Below, piece by piece: positions 1-9,800 of a DNA stretch of 20,000 nt (positions within the stretch are counted from its first letter, which is position 1; every line of letters begins with the position of its first letter). Both the position numbers and the translations under genes were made by a program. The DNA lies in NCBI GenBank assembly GCA_963170055.1, contig CAUJGJ010000487.1:1975201-1995200 (forward strand). The letters run 5' to 3'. The notes under the pieces were generated by a model. That model was not told where the DNA came from and did not search any database. It was given only the letters and a program-made list of their open reading frames with translations. This DNA is from Halisarca cf. caerulea (Eukaryota; Porifera; Demospongiae; Chondrillida; Halisarcidae).

Positions 1-221
1 ATTGTACAGTCATGATTCATCATACTTAAGTATGGAAAGAGTCACTCTGACAACCTCCTAACTGGACACATTTTTAAGCCCCACTGAGTATCAGATTAGA
101 GCTAGAGGTTCACCCTATATGATAGTAACTCAATATAATGACAAACCCCTACAATCCAACATTATCTCTGCTCCGATTGATGCAGGGAGACAGCAAATAA
201 ACACCAAATAAAACCTCTCAC

Positions 222-572
222 CTCCACATCGAATTGCCATATCCATACTTTTTGTACATCTCCTGGAATCCCCCCAGCCTGTGTGGACACACTCAGCAAT
301 GGAGGATTCGTCACCATAGCAATTTTGCAAGTGCATCAGCAATGGACCAGGGGTTTCCCCAAAGTACCTCTGATCCAGCACCTCTACTTCACCATAGTAG
401 CCCAGCTGACGGCAGACAACTCTGGCCTTCAAGAGTATCTTCTGAGGTAGTCGTGAAAAACTGCACACACCTCCCCACACTCCATTGTAGAGAACCTCCA
501 CTCGGCCTTCGTAGGGGGTGGAGCCATTGGCCAGTCTGATACGAATGTCTTCAGGACTTGTGCTTCGAGCAA
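222..572 (-). CDS. SRCR-domain exon of minus-strand gene
   Basis: One exon encodes one complete SRCR domain. Reading on the minus strand it begins RIRLANGSTPYEGRVEVLYN, then has the [17 protein letters not shown] and NCYGDESSIAECVHTGW blocks and ends MAIRCG. The six cysteines lie in WGGVC, VVC, NC, AEC, RRC and IRC. This is the six-cysteine (group A) pattern, lacking the two extra cysteines of group B. The acceptor is CACAG at 577-573 and the donor is GTGAGA from 221. Its length is 351 nt, exactly 117 codons, phase 1 on both sides, so it is a symmetric shufflable module. A (CA)n tract in transcript orientation ends only about 45 nt upstream of its acceptor. Confidence 0.9.
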
Positions 573-636
573 CTGTGATGGGACAATGATACAAATAATG
601 AATGATTGTGGTTGTAGTTGTGTGTGTGTGTATGTA

Positions 637-695
<59 letters not shown>

Positions 696-711
696 ATGTG
701 TGTGTGTGTTT

Positions 712-762
<51 letters not shown>

Positions 763-834
763 GCTGTGTGTGTGTGTGTGCATGCATTGTTTGTTGTCTC
801 TCTCTCCCCCCTCTCTCATGCATTCTCTTTCTGT

Positions 835-928
<94 letters not shown>

Positions 929-1228
929 TGTGTGTATGTGTATGTGTGTACAAATGTGTGTATGTATGTACATACATGAGTGCATGAGGTATGTAAAACA
1001 TGAGCACATTAACATGCATGTGCATAATATTATGCCAAAGGAGCAACCTTAACAAATTTGACCACATTTCACTATATAGCACTTCTTTCTGCAGCAGGGA
1101 TGCATCCAACAGCATGCAGTAGAGAACACATGTATGATCACAAGTGGAAATATGCAGATGTATGTTCACAACCACTAAAATATATAAACAAAGTTTAAAC
1201 ATACGCACATGCACACACACAAACACAT

Positions 1229-1287
<59 letters not shown>

Positions 1288-1305
1288 CACGCGCGCGCGC
1301 ACGCA

Positions 1306-1362
<57 letters not shown>

Positions 1363-1403
1363 AAACACACACACACATGCATACACACACACACACACAC
1401 ACA

Positions 1404-1438
<35 letters not shown>

Positions 1439-3133
1439 TGCATGTATCAACATGTATCAACATAATACTATTATTATTATAATATTATTATCATGCATAC
1501 ACTACACTGTATATATACATGATACAAGGACAATCGCACCAGTAAGCACTACTGACATCTAACGCATGAACAAGCATAGAGGATATCATAATCCACTCAC
1601 ACTACTTGCATATCAATTTAAGCTTGTGGTTAACATAGACCACAGAGAATACACTATTATTATGATTATTAATAATAACACCAGCTAATTTAAAAGTGAT
1701 TGGTTTAAATCGATGTAGTCTGCATGAGTGTGTGGCAAGTTGATTAATACTCTCTAAAGAACCATTTATTGACATCTGACAAAGATTTTAGATTACATTC
1801 AAGGGTTAACTTCTTTCCCGCGGCCAGGACCTGAAATATTCCCTTTGAGTTGTACATTACATTGAGTGTACACAGTACTGTTTTGGATCGTCACTCTCCG
1901 AACCAAAGGATATTAATTTACACTTCACACCCAATGTTAACGTGCACTTGACAATCATGATTGTGTAGTTATTCATAGCATTGCTGTCATACTTTGCCAA
2001 CGTAATGCATGCACGATCAAGCTAAGCCTATACTAGTACTCCACTCCAAGGTAGGTACAAAGTGTAATAATTAGTACTTCCTGGCGGTAGATGGGATCCA
2101 CATGTAAGGCAATGCTCCGATCCCTTTTGCAACAGAGTCTAGTTTTGAGAGACTAAGTTCACCTGACCATGCGTGGCCAACTCAAGACTTAGTCTGCATA
2201 GCCCAGACCATTTTCTTCCATTTTTATGATGTAATCCAGTGACCGATCCAATAGGTTATGTTACAAAAATGGATGAATATATAGGCTTGGGGTTTTTTCT
2301 GCTGGGATAGGCCTTCTTCTTGTGGTAGGGTGCTGCCAGTGGGTATCACAGCGCACCAGTAATTGAGAGAGAATGACACACATTACACATAGCGACAATT
2401 GCAGTAACAAGGATGGTCTTCATCGATCTTCATGCACTTTTGTACAGTCCTCAAAATTCAGATCGAGTGCTATATTATATTACAATCCCATACACACACC
2501 TACGAAAAGTTGGTACATTTCTGCATGCATGCATGTGTATAGTATATACTGAAGCTACATATGGATTCCAACTTAGAGTCAACTCTATGGTACAACGTAG
2601 CTCAAATTAGTCATGGGAAAAGTGGTACGAATCAGGTTCACTGAGGGGAGTATTTGGGCTCTGAGGCTAACATGCGCACTATATGCAGATTTGGACTAGT
2701 AGTCTATATAGGTAATATAAGTTTACTAGTGTTGGCACAAATTCAGTTCCGGCGATCAAGCACCTAGATAGGAGAACAACGGGGCTATCCAGTGTAGCTA
2801 AACAAAATACAACTACTGTTTGTATGCTATAGGTGGCTATTTGTAAACTCTGGTCTCCAAAGAGCGCCCAGGGCATGCAAACAAACGCAAATTTGTCCTA
2901 GTATTTGCTCCTTGACGGTCTCACATGGTAGGTTACCTTCCTCGTGCATCTTTTAGCTTACCTCGAGAGTGCTGGATGGATAATTCCTGGTCTACCGCCA
3001 AATCTCCGAAGACGTCGATGTTCGCACTGGCGCTATTCCTCTTCTGGATTACATCCCCCTCTACCGCTGGTAGAAATGTGCAAGAGGCAAACAAGTGACC
3101 ACACAGCAGAATGAAGGCAGTAAGTCGAGCCAT
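222..3133 (-). CDS. Secreted or membrane SRCR protein, 5' part (2 exons seen, gene continues past left edge)
   Basis: This is the start of a gene encoding an SRCR-domain protein that enters the secretory pathway. Two exons are joined here: 3133-2962 (signal peptide and linker, ending in phase 1) and 572-222 (one whole SRCR domain, phase 1 at both ends). The 2,389-bp intron between them has a GTAAGC donor and a CACAG acceptor. The visible protein is about 174 residues, and more exons must lie to the left because the 222 donor has no stop before it. SRCR proteins are extracellular adhesion, pattern-recognition or allorecognition molecules; which one this is cannot be told. It is divergent from the SRCR receptor gene starting at 6730 and has the same exon-phase plan. 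The exon joining is inferred from splice motifs and phase, not from transcripts, and a further exon in the intron cannot be excluded. Confidence 0.72.
619..780. repeat. (TG)n microsatellite
   Basis: A long TG tract with a few TATG and TTTG interruptions lies inside intron 1 of the minus-strand SRCR gene. In transcript orientation it is (CA)n and its end is about 45 nt upstream of the SRCR exon acceptor. The repetitive Val-Cys or His-Thr reading frames across it are artefacts of the dinucleotide. Confidence 0.97.
834..976. repeat. (TG)n microsatellite with impure tail
   Basis: There is an almost pure TG run to about 921, then a degenerate TGTGTA/TATG tail to about 976. A short pyrimidine-rich spacer (CTCTCTCTCCCCCCTCTCTC) separates it from the previous tract. 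Confidence 0.95.
1206..1437. repeat. (CA)n microsatellite with (CG)n core
   Basis: A CA tract is interrupted by an alternating purine-pyrimidine GCACGCGCGCGCGCACGC block at about 1287-1304. It is in inverted orientation to the two TG tracts at 619-976, so the three form the arms of a very large potential hairpin within the same intron. Confidence 0.95.
1438..2961. other. Rest of intron 1 of the minus-strand gene; no feature supported
   Basis: This is AT-rich unique-looking sequence with stops in all frames. I searched both strands for SRCR hallmarks ([13 protein letters not shown], GVxC) and for exons with matching phase, and saw none. The donor of exon 1 is at 2961. A short (TTA)n run lies at about 1467-1490. 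Confidence 0.6.
2962..3133 (-). CDS. Exon 1 of minus-strand SRCR gene: signal peptide
   Basis: The exon starts at the ATG at 3133-3131, which has G at -3 and G at +4 (a good start context). It encodes MARLTAFILLCGHLFAS followed by a short small-residue stretch, a typical eukaryotic signal peptide with a hydrophobic core at about residues 4-17. A polar linker of about 30 residues follows (containing VIQKRNSASANIDVFGD). The exon is 172 nt, 57 codons plus one base, and ends at CGAG before a strong GTAAGC donor at 2961. The phase-1 end matches the phase-1 acceptor of the SRCR exon at 572. No similarity to known proteins is recognised outside the signal sequence. Confidence 0.72.
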
Positions 3134-3230
3134 GTCTGGGTTACAGGTCTACAAGGAACCTCACACACAATCCCTCCTTGTTTAGCTCCGATCGTTTTTC
3201 TACGGTTTACGACAAAAGCGGTTAAGGAAA

Positions 3231-3289
3231 TGACGTCATTATACGAACCAGCGGCGCTACCGTCTACTGACGTCACATGATGTCATTGG
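3231..3289 (-). promoter_or_regulatory. Promoter cluster of minus-strand SRCR gene: two CREs, a CRE variant and a CCAAT box
   Basis: Two perfect palindromic TGACGTCA octamers (3231-3238 and 3268-3275), a one-mismatch copy TGATGTCA (3278-3285) and a reverse CCAAT box (ATTGG, 3285-3289) lie 98-156 bp upstream of the minus-strand ATG. TGACGTCA is the established binding site of CREB/ATF bZIP factors, and CCAAT that of NF-Y. The spacing to the start suits a proximal promoter. Binding itself is inferred. Confidence 0.55.
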
Positions 3290-3299
3290 TCGCACGATC

Positions 3300-3714
3300 A
3301 CACTCGATACAGATTGCAATTTACTGTCGGATGTGAAAAGATGGTGTGTCATATAGATGGTCAATTCTCTATAGCTTGGTTGAACTATATACCAAGGAAA
3401 ATTCTGCCCGTGAAACATAACAATATACATGCAGGTAACAAAATTAAACGATTTGCACTGTGGTCATTATTATTATGCTGCTTAATGCTGGAATATCAAT
3501 TCCATTGCAGTATTTGTCTATTTTGTGTTATCAGCAAGTTTCACTGATCATATCAACTTTTTATAATATTAAATGTAATTGTCCTTAGAGTACTAGTCCT
3601 CAGTGTAATTGTCCACTAGATCAATGATCAGAATGACATTAAATACAATTTCAATGAAATTCAAAAGTAGACAAATAGTCTCAGAGTCTAAATGTCTGAA
3701 GTTGCATATACATT
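3300..3714. other. Intergenic, nothing recognised
   Basis: AT-rich DNA between the divergent SRCR genes. An open frame of 77 codons starting at 3314 has no domain, no start-context support and ordinary AT-rich composition, so it is not called. Confidence 0.5.
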
Positions 3715-4850
3715 TAGATGAGTTTATGAGAAAGGGCATCCAGTCTCATCTTGCTACCAAGACAAGCACAATATAATAAAGAATTTACACAGAAGTGCAT
3801 GCAAGGCTTAGCCACAATTGCACTAAGATTCCCACAAGAATTATGCTTTTACAATGAAAGTTCCAATGATCTGCACAATTTCTTATTCACTTGATGAGTT
3901 CATGACAGGGGTGCAGCCTGTCTACATTTCATAATATCCAGACAGTTAACATATTATAGATATTGGCAATATATTATATTATAATAAATAGTAAAGTGGA
4001 AATTTAAATGTTTAATATCATGCCGCAATTGGTTTCACAAAATTAACCGATCTGCCGTATATAAATAATTCTATACAATAGTCATGAGTTTGTTTGCAAA
4101 AATTGTGGCATAACTAAGCGTTTTGGTGTATTAAGCAATGGTATAGTTACCATTTGTCACTGTACATAGAAGCCCTGTAACAGCTTGACCATAAGTTATG
4201 TGGTAATATCCACAACCTAAACTTCCTATAATCCATGGCCAACTCCTCCTCGGTGCAGAATGCCATTATTTATCATTAAATCAATGAATATCATTAGTTT
4301 TGTATAAGTTATGAAAGAGTCAATCATCTTGAAGTTCAAATTTCTGAGCCAGATGAGGTCATGAGAGGGTGCATGCCGTCTCCTTATTTCATTTAATCAG
4401 ACAATGGAAAGATAACAGAATTTTCATAGAAGACATAAAGAGCTTGACCATAATTAAGTCACATTGCGTGATTCCCACAAGCATTCATGCTACCTCAGCA
4501 GTACATCCAAACACAACTCCTCAATATACTAGAATGTCATCATTTCTGAAAACAATGAATTATATCTGATTCATTAATTAGCATACATAGTGAAAGGTAG
4601 TCTAATCATCTAGTTCGTGACTGTCTGGGTGCAGCCAGTCTCCTTATCTCCTTAACCAGACAAAAGGAAGGTAAAAAATAAGTTTTGCATTAAGTAGATT
4701 ATTATTAGAATTTGAAGTCATGCATGCATCTTTTATAAGTTAAGTGACCATAAGTCATTATACTGATTATAATTCCCATGCACAAGCAGAATATTTATTA
4801 GGCTATAAGTACTAAGATCTACTAATAGAGAAAATGCCAAGTCCAACTCC
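3715..4850 (+). repeat. Degenerate array of a repeat of variable spacing
   Basis: Related blocks recur four times: GGCATCCAGTCTCATC (about 3734), GTGCAGCCTGTCTAC (about 3910), GTGCATGCCGTCTCC (about 4369) and GTGCAGCCAGTCTCC (about 4630). Most are preceded by a GATGAG..TCATGA-like motif and followed by a CCAGACA or CAGACAA box. Downstream of several copies comes TTGACCATAA or TAGCCACAATT and then GATTCCCACAAG or AATTCCCATGCAC. The copies are strongly diverged. This looks like an old tandem or nested non-coding repeat, with no coding capacity. Confidence 0.5.
4021..4162 (+). repeat. Copy 1 of a duplicated segment shared with 7501-7672
   Basis: The segment starts TGCCGCAATTGGTTTCACAA and contains ACAATAGTCATGAGTTTGT, TTTTGGTGTATTAAGCAATGG and CATTTGTCACTG. 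The same blocks occur in the same order and orientation at 7501-7672. Between the first two blocks the other copy carries about 30 extra bases. Confidence 0.7.
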
Positions 4851-6450
4851 TCAACAATGTGATCCAAAACAGATGAAGCTCTACTCTCTGGCTTACATTA
4901 TGTCAATGAATGTACAGATGGTACCTCGGTGTCAGTGCTCACACAATAAATACTATAATAGTTGCCAGAATGAGACAGCATCGTCATCACGCATACTCAG
5001 CTTAAAATATTATAATAACAGAATGATCACAGCACACCTATATATTATTGTAGTAACGATATCATTATACTCAGTGAAACAACACAAGGCACCCATGGCC
5101 AGTAGATTGGTCTGTCAACTTTCTAGACTACACAAGGTCCCAAGATAAGGAATTCCTTAAGCGCGGTGAAATGTGCAATCCTGCATATATTGTTACAGTA
5201 ATACAATTAAGATTATACTCAGCAGCTGCTGTAGAGACCTTTGCACAAAGTCCCTGGTTACAAAGGACACCACACTGTAACTGTATTGTTAATTCAACTT
5301 CTGGACCATCACACCATGTTCATGAACTTACGTACTCCAAGGACTACATACTACTAGACTGAGAGATGAGAAACTGTATTGTGTAGAATTTACTGTGTCA
5401 TGAATTATGTTGTAATAGTAAGAGGCAACACACAATCACAGAGTGTAACCTTTTTGAAAGGTACTATCCAGAGTACAATTATCAGCTGATGATGTTATAC
5501 ATAAAAGGAGCCATTAGGGCAGTAATATGATAATTTCCATCCATGCACATGCACAGATGGAAGATTACTTACTGTTGACTCGATAGATATATAATCTAGT
5601 GCCATAAAGTCAATGACATGAGATTTAAAATCAAACTGCATGTAAAATGACAGGTATAGTCTAACTAGCTAGACTACCACATGCATGCCTCGCTTGGGAG
5701 ATATTGTATTTACTGCACTCACACTCAGAGGTGTGTAGTAATGGTTCCAGGGGTGTATATAGGAATGCTCACATAAGTGAGGGGGGGGGGGGTGCGGAAG
5801 GTTCTACATGTAGCATTTGTACAGGAATATGTTAGACACATGTGTGGTTTTGGGTCCTACTCCCTAAAGGTGAGGGGGGCTATGTAACCTATTATTGTAT
5901 ATTATAGTGCAGATATATAATAATATCATTACATTGCCAACGTGCATTAAATAATTTGAATGTGTGGCATTCATCTGCCACTCTCAAGGGGGGGGGGGGT
6001 ATAGAGTCTGGATCTACTGACCCTGGTTCTTGTGTTTCCCACATCGGAAATTACCATAGGAATAGAAAGTGATGCTGCATTTTTAATTATGCTATTTTGA
6101 AGAAAATCACATATTAAACATGAATTGCACTCCGGCTATATGTTCTATTTGTGATACCACACAATACTGCATGTCGACAAAATTGCAAAATTGAAACTGA
6201 CTTGCATAGTGTCTGCGGTGGTCAAAATTGCATACTTTTTACTTTGCATGACAAACCAATCCTACGGTACTCTCTCATGCAAGTCACACATAATCTTAGA
6301 CACTGACTACATATATTTTATAGAGAATTGATTACTATAACACAACAAGAATAATATATGGAACCGATAATAGTCAGACTGTATGTTATGGTTGACATTG
6401 GTATTAGTTATAGAATTAGTGGCTGTAAACTCAACATAATTTCTGTCATT
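4851..6450. other. Intergenic, no gene supported
   Basis: AT-rich sequence with two unsupported open frames (about 4834-5148 and 5171-5362) that show no domain, signal peptide or splice-phase logic. Two runs of twelve G occur at 5781-5792 and 5988-5999 and a shorter one near 5873-5878. No RNA gene was recognised. Confidence 0.5.
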
Positions 6451-6500
6451 TCACCTTAAAGTCCTTTCTAACATCAGATAAATTTGAACACAATTGTTGA

Positions 6501-6560
6501 TGACGTCATATTCATTGCAGCAATTTCGTATACGTCTACGTGGCGTGCGAGGCGCGTTCC
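6501..6560 (+). promoter_or_regulatory. Putative promoter of SRCR receptor gene with CRE
   Basis: A perfect TGACGTCA lies at 6501-6508, followed by ATTGCAGCAAT (a C/EBP-like inverted half-site pair) and a short CpG-rich stretch with TACGTGGCGTGCGAGGCGCG (6538-6557). This sits 170-230 bp upstream of the ATG at 6730. The same octamer occurs upstream of the divergent SRCR gene. No TATA box is evident. Activity is inferred. Confidence 0.42.
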
Positions 6561-6729
6561 CGTTAAAAGAATTATTAGAGACGTGTTTACGACAGATTGT
6601 GGTTGAATCCATAGTAATCCAAGTATTCTTATAATTACTACGTAGACACTTAGTCGTAGTCTCTCCTAAGTCTGAATGTTTCTTGGGTAGAGAGTTCTTC
6701 CTGGAGTGTAACAAGTATTGCAAAAGCTG

Positions 6730-6844
6730 ATGGCTTTCCAGTGGTTGCTCTTCCTTCTGTTTGTCTATTCAGTGTCCTGCCTGGAATATGAAGAAGTTGC
6801 ATCGATGACGGACTCTGAGGATAGTCACGTCCGAAAAGAGAGAC
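6730..6844 (+). CDS. Exon 1 of SRCR receptor: signal peptide
   Basis: The start is the ATG at 6730; an upstream in-frame TTG at 6718 is not a credible start. The exon encodes [17 protein letters not shown], a strong signal peptide with probable cleavage near SVSC, then an acidic stretch ([14 protein letters not shown]) ending in VRKER. RKER matches the minimal RXXR proprotein-convertase pattern, though that is weak evidence. The donor is a near-consensus GTAAGT at 6845, and the exon ends in phase 1 (38 codons plus C). The only perfect TGACGTCA noted upstream lies about 220 bp away. Confidence 0.75.
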
Positions 6845-9800
6845 GTAAGTCGGCACACATACACACATACACACGTAGTCTTATTCGGCATTTCCCGTTT
6901 TAAATTAGTACGTTTGCCTGCATCATTCGAAACGAAGACACTTAGTCTAGCTCTACAAGCAGTGACCCAGCCATAACCAAGGCCTGATCCTATTCATAAT
7001 CGCTGTCAGCTACGTACAAAAGAAGTGTTTACAAGTCTCGAAGATCCTATCTTTATTCTGATTCGCTTCTAGTCGATGAATATGCTGGATATATTCCTAG
7101 TAGTCATTTCCTATTAATATTAAATTGATTTAAAATATTCGAATCGGATAATATTTATGTCATTGATTAATATTATAATTCTTCAGCTGACGAAGTCAAT
7201 ACTGGAAGAGTTGTGAATATCAACGTTAAGGGTGCACTGCATGAGAAGATAGCGGCGGTTCCTTTGGTTTAGTAATAATTTTGGTACTGTTACAGTAACT
7301 ACATTTTGTGTACTATATAGTGCATGCACCTACTTTAATTTCTACCTAGTATACCATGCACGTTGCTGCACAATGTATGCATTCAGGCCCATACATCCTA
7401 AATAAAGTAAATACCATAGCCTATACTGCATGCAGTGATGTCTCGTTAATCCACCACTATTCATTTTGGATATCAATTGGAAATGCTTTATATACGGTAT
7501 TACCGCAATTAGTTGCACAAAATTCTGACCTATATTATTCCTTTTGGCATATTAACCAATCTGTTGGACATAGTAGTGCTGTACAATAGTCATGAATTTG
7601 TCTATGGAAAATTATGGCATATAATAAGGGTTTGGGTATATTAAGTGATGGCATATTGACCGTTTGTCACTGCAACATAATATTCACTATAGAGTTTTCC
7701 AACACTGCAAATCTACTTACACCTTTTCAACTGCGACTGGTGAATGGGTCAACTCCCAACCAGGGTCGAGTTGAGGTCCAGTACAATGGGGAATGGGGAA
7801 CAGTCTGTGTGCAACCAGTGAATGCCAACTACATCTATGTGGCTCGAGTGGTATGCAGGCAGCTTGGATATCCTGATGCTGTAGAAGCAAAAATCAAGTC
7901 TTTCTATGGAAGGGGAGAAGGCAAAGTCTGGTTGAGACCAAACTGCTATGGTGATGAGCCCTTACTTGAGAAATGCAAGTACTCGTGGTGGCAGAATTTG
8001 AGAGATGACTGCTTGTCTCATGATAATGATCTTGGTGTGGTATGCTCAAGTGAGTCTTGACAACATCAGATTCTGCAGCGTTTTTGGTATATTATAAATG
8101 ACATATTAAATGGTTGTGTTTTGGTACATTAAATGACATTGTGCTGTTTAGTGTTAAAGTGCTAATCATATGTACATAGCTCAGCATGATATTACAACTG
8201 CAAATTTAGAAAGATTTTCTATAATTACCTGCCAAGGTAATTATCCATCCTGTGTTACAATAGTTGCCCTTTGTGGACAGATGGTGCTCAAAATACATCG
8301 TGAGATATGTATTCAGTTATTACTAAGGTGGCTTGTGGGCCTGCCCACAGTATGCAGTCTTTAGAGGCAAATACAGTCAAGCCTGTCTTTAATATATTAT
8401 AGAAGGACCACCTGTCTATAGAGACCACAATAGTCTGGTCTAGGAACCACTAAAGCACTGCTATTGTACCGCTACATTTCAAACGCCTGTCTGAAGAGAC
8501 CATGCACAGCTACATATGTACTTGGTCCCTTGAGTGGTCTTTACATACAGTAATATATAGGTTCACTGTGGTCTTTGTATATAGGCCTCAATGTATGTAT
8601 GTATATATATATATATATATAAATATATATATACATGTTCAGTAACAAATACACAGGTCATCAAACTGTAAAACAAATGCCGCTGTGTATTCCACCTCCT
8701 CAAAAACAGCGGGTACAGTAGCAGACTGTGATAATAATTTACAACCCCATATTTAATCAAAGCAATTCAATGTCAGTTAATACCTGACACTGAGGGATCT
8801 TTGCGATTTAGAATTCCTCACTTCACTCGGGATTCTAATGGTGAAGCTCACGAGGAGAGGGCATTGACTGGTTTAGACCAGCACGCAGTGGATCCTGCAG
8901 TTTATTGATTTCGAAGACAAGGTGTTGTCTAGATCTGGTCCACTCATCCCACAAAAATATCTTGAATCACTAAGAGCTCGAGCTGTTCCTTCGAGTACCC
9001 GAAGCAGCTAGCTAAATCGAGTGGGCTGTCGAGCATTGGTGAGACTGGGTTGATGATTGAAATGAACTTGTACCAGAAGATCTTGAAAATCAAAAAGACA
9101 CACGGTTATCGCTGCATGGAACGCTCAAGTTTCTTGTAGTGTATGTTTATTCTTTGGCTCTAGCACATGTAATTTGCAAATTTGAGAAGTGGATAAGGAA
9201 TCTAAATTTATTAAACTCCCTAAGGAGTCTAAATTCAAATTAGCTACTTGATTGCTTCTCCCACAAGGAAATTAGTGTGTTTGATGGCGTGGGAAAGTGT
9301 TAAACATCAAAGGTACTAATTAGCTCATTAAATATTCATGATGGTCTAATTGTTAGAAACTGCATTTGATTCTAGACTTTTACGACAATTGACTGGTCGA
9401 TGAATTTATTAGATTTATGATGCATGCAATGGAATATAAATTAATGCATTGTAAGACCATCAATGGTCTCATTCCAACAGCATTGTATATACTCTATTGT
9501 ATTTGTCAATGACTCACCACAACAGATACTACAATAGTCAACCTCAGACTTGTTGGAGGACCCAAACCTTCTGAGGGAAGAGTGGAGATCTTTTACAATG
9601 GAAAATGGGGTACAGTATGTGGGCGGGATGCAGACATCTATGTTGGAGTTGTGGTCTGTAGACAGTTGGGGTATCGAGAAGTACTGAGGGTCTCCAGCAT
9701 CAGCAGTATGTATGGTACAGGAACTGGTACCATTTGGATGACACCTGGCAAGGGGTGCAGTAAGAGAGTAACGAGGCCAAAATTGCTACCAGATTGTCTG

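Noticed and set aside
551..1463. Long open frames of repeated His-Thr, Val-Cys on both strands
   Set aside because: They are translations of CA/TG dinucleotides, present in every frame; no start context, splice sites or domain.
6451..6723. 90-codon minus-strand ORF over the plus-strand promoter
   Set aside because: Antisense to the CRE/CpG promoter stretch, no signal peptide, domain or splice-site support.
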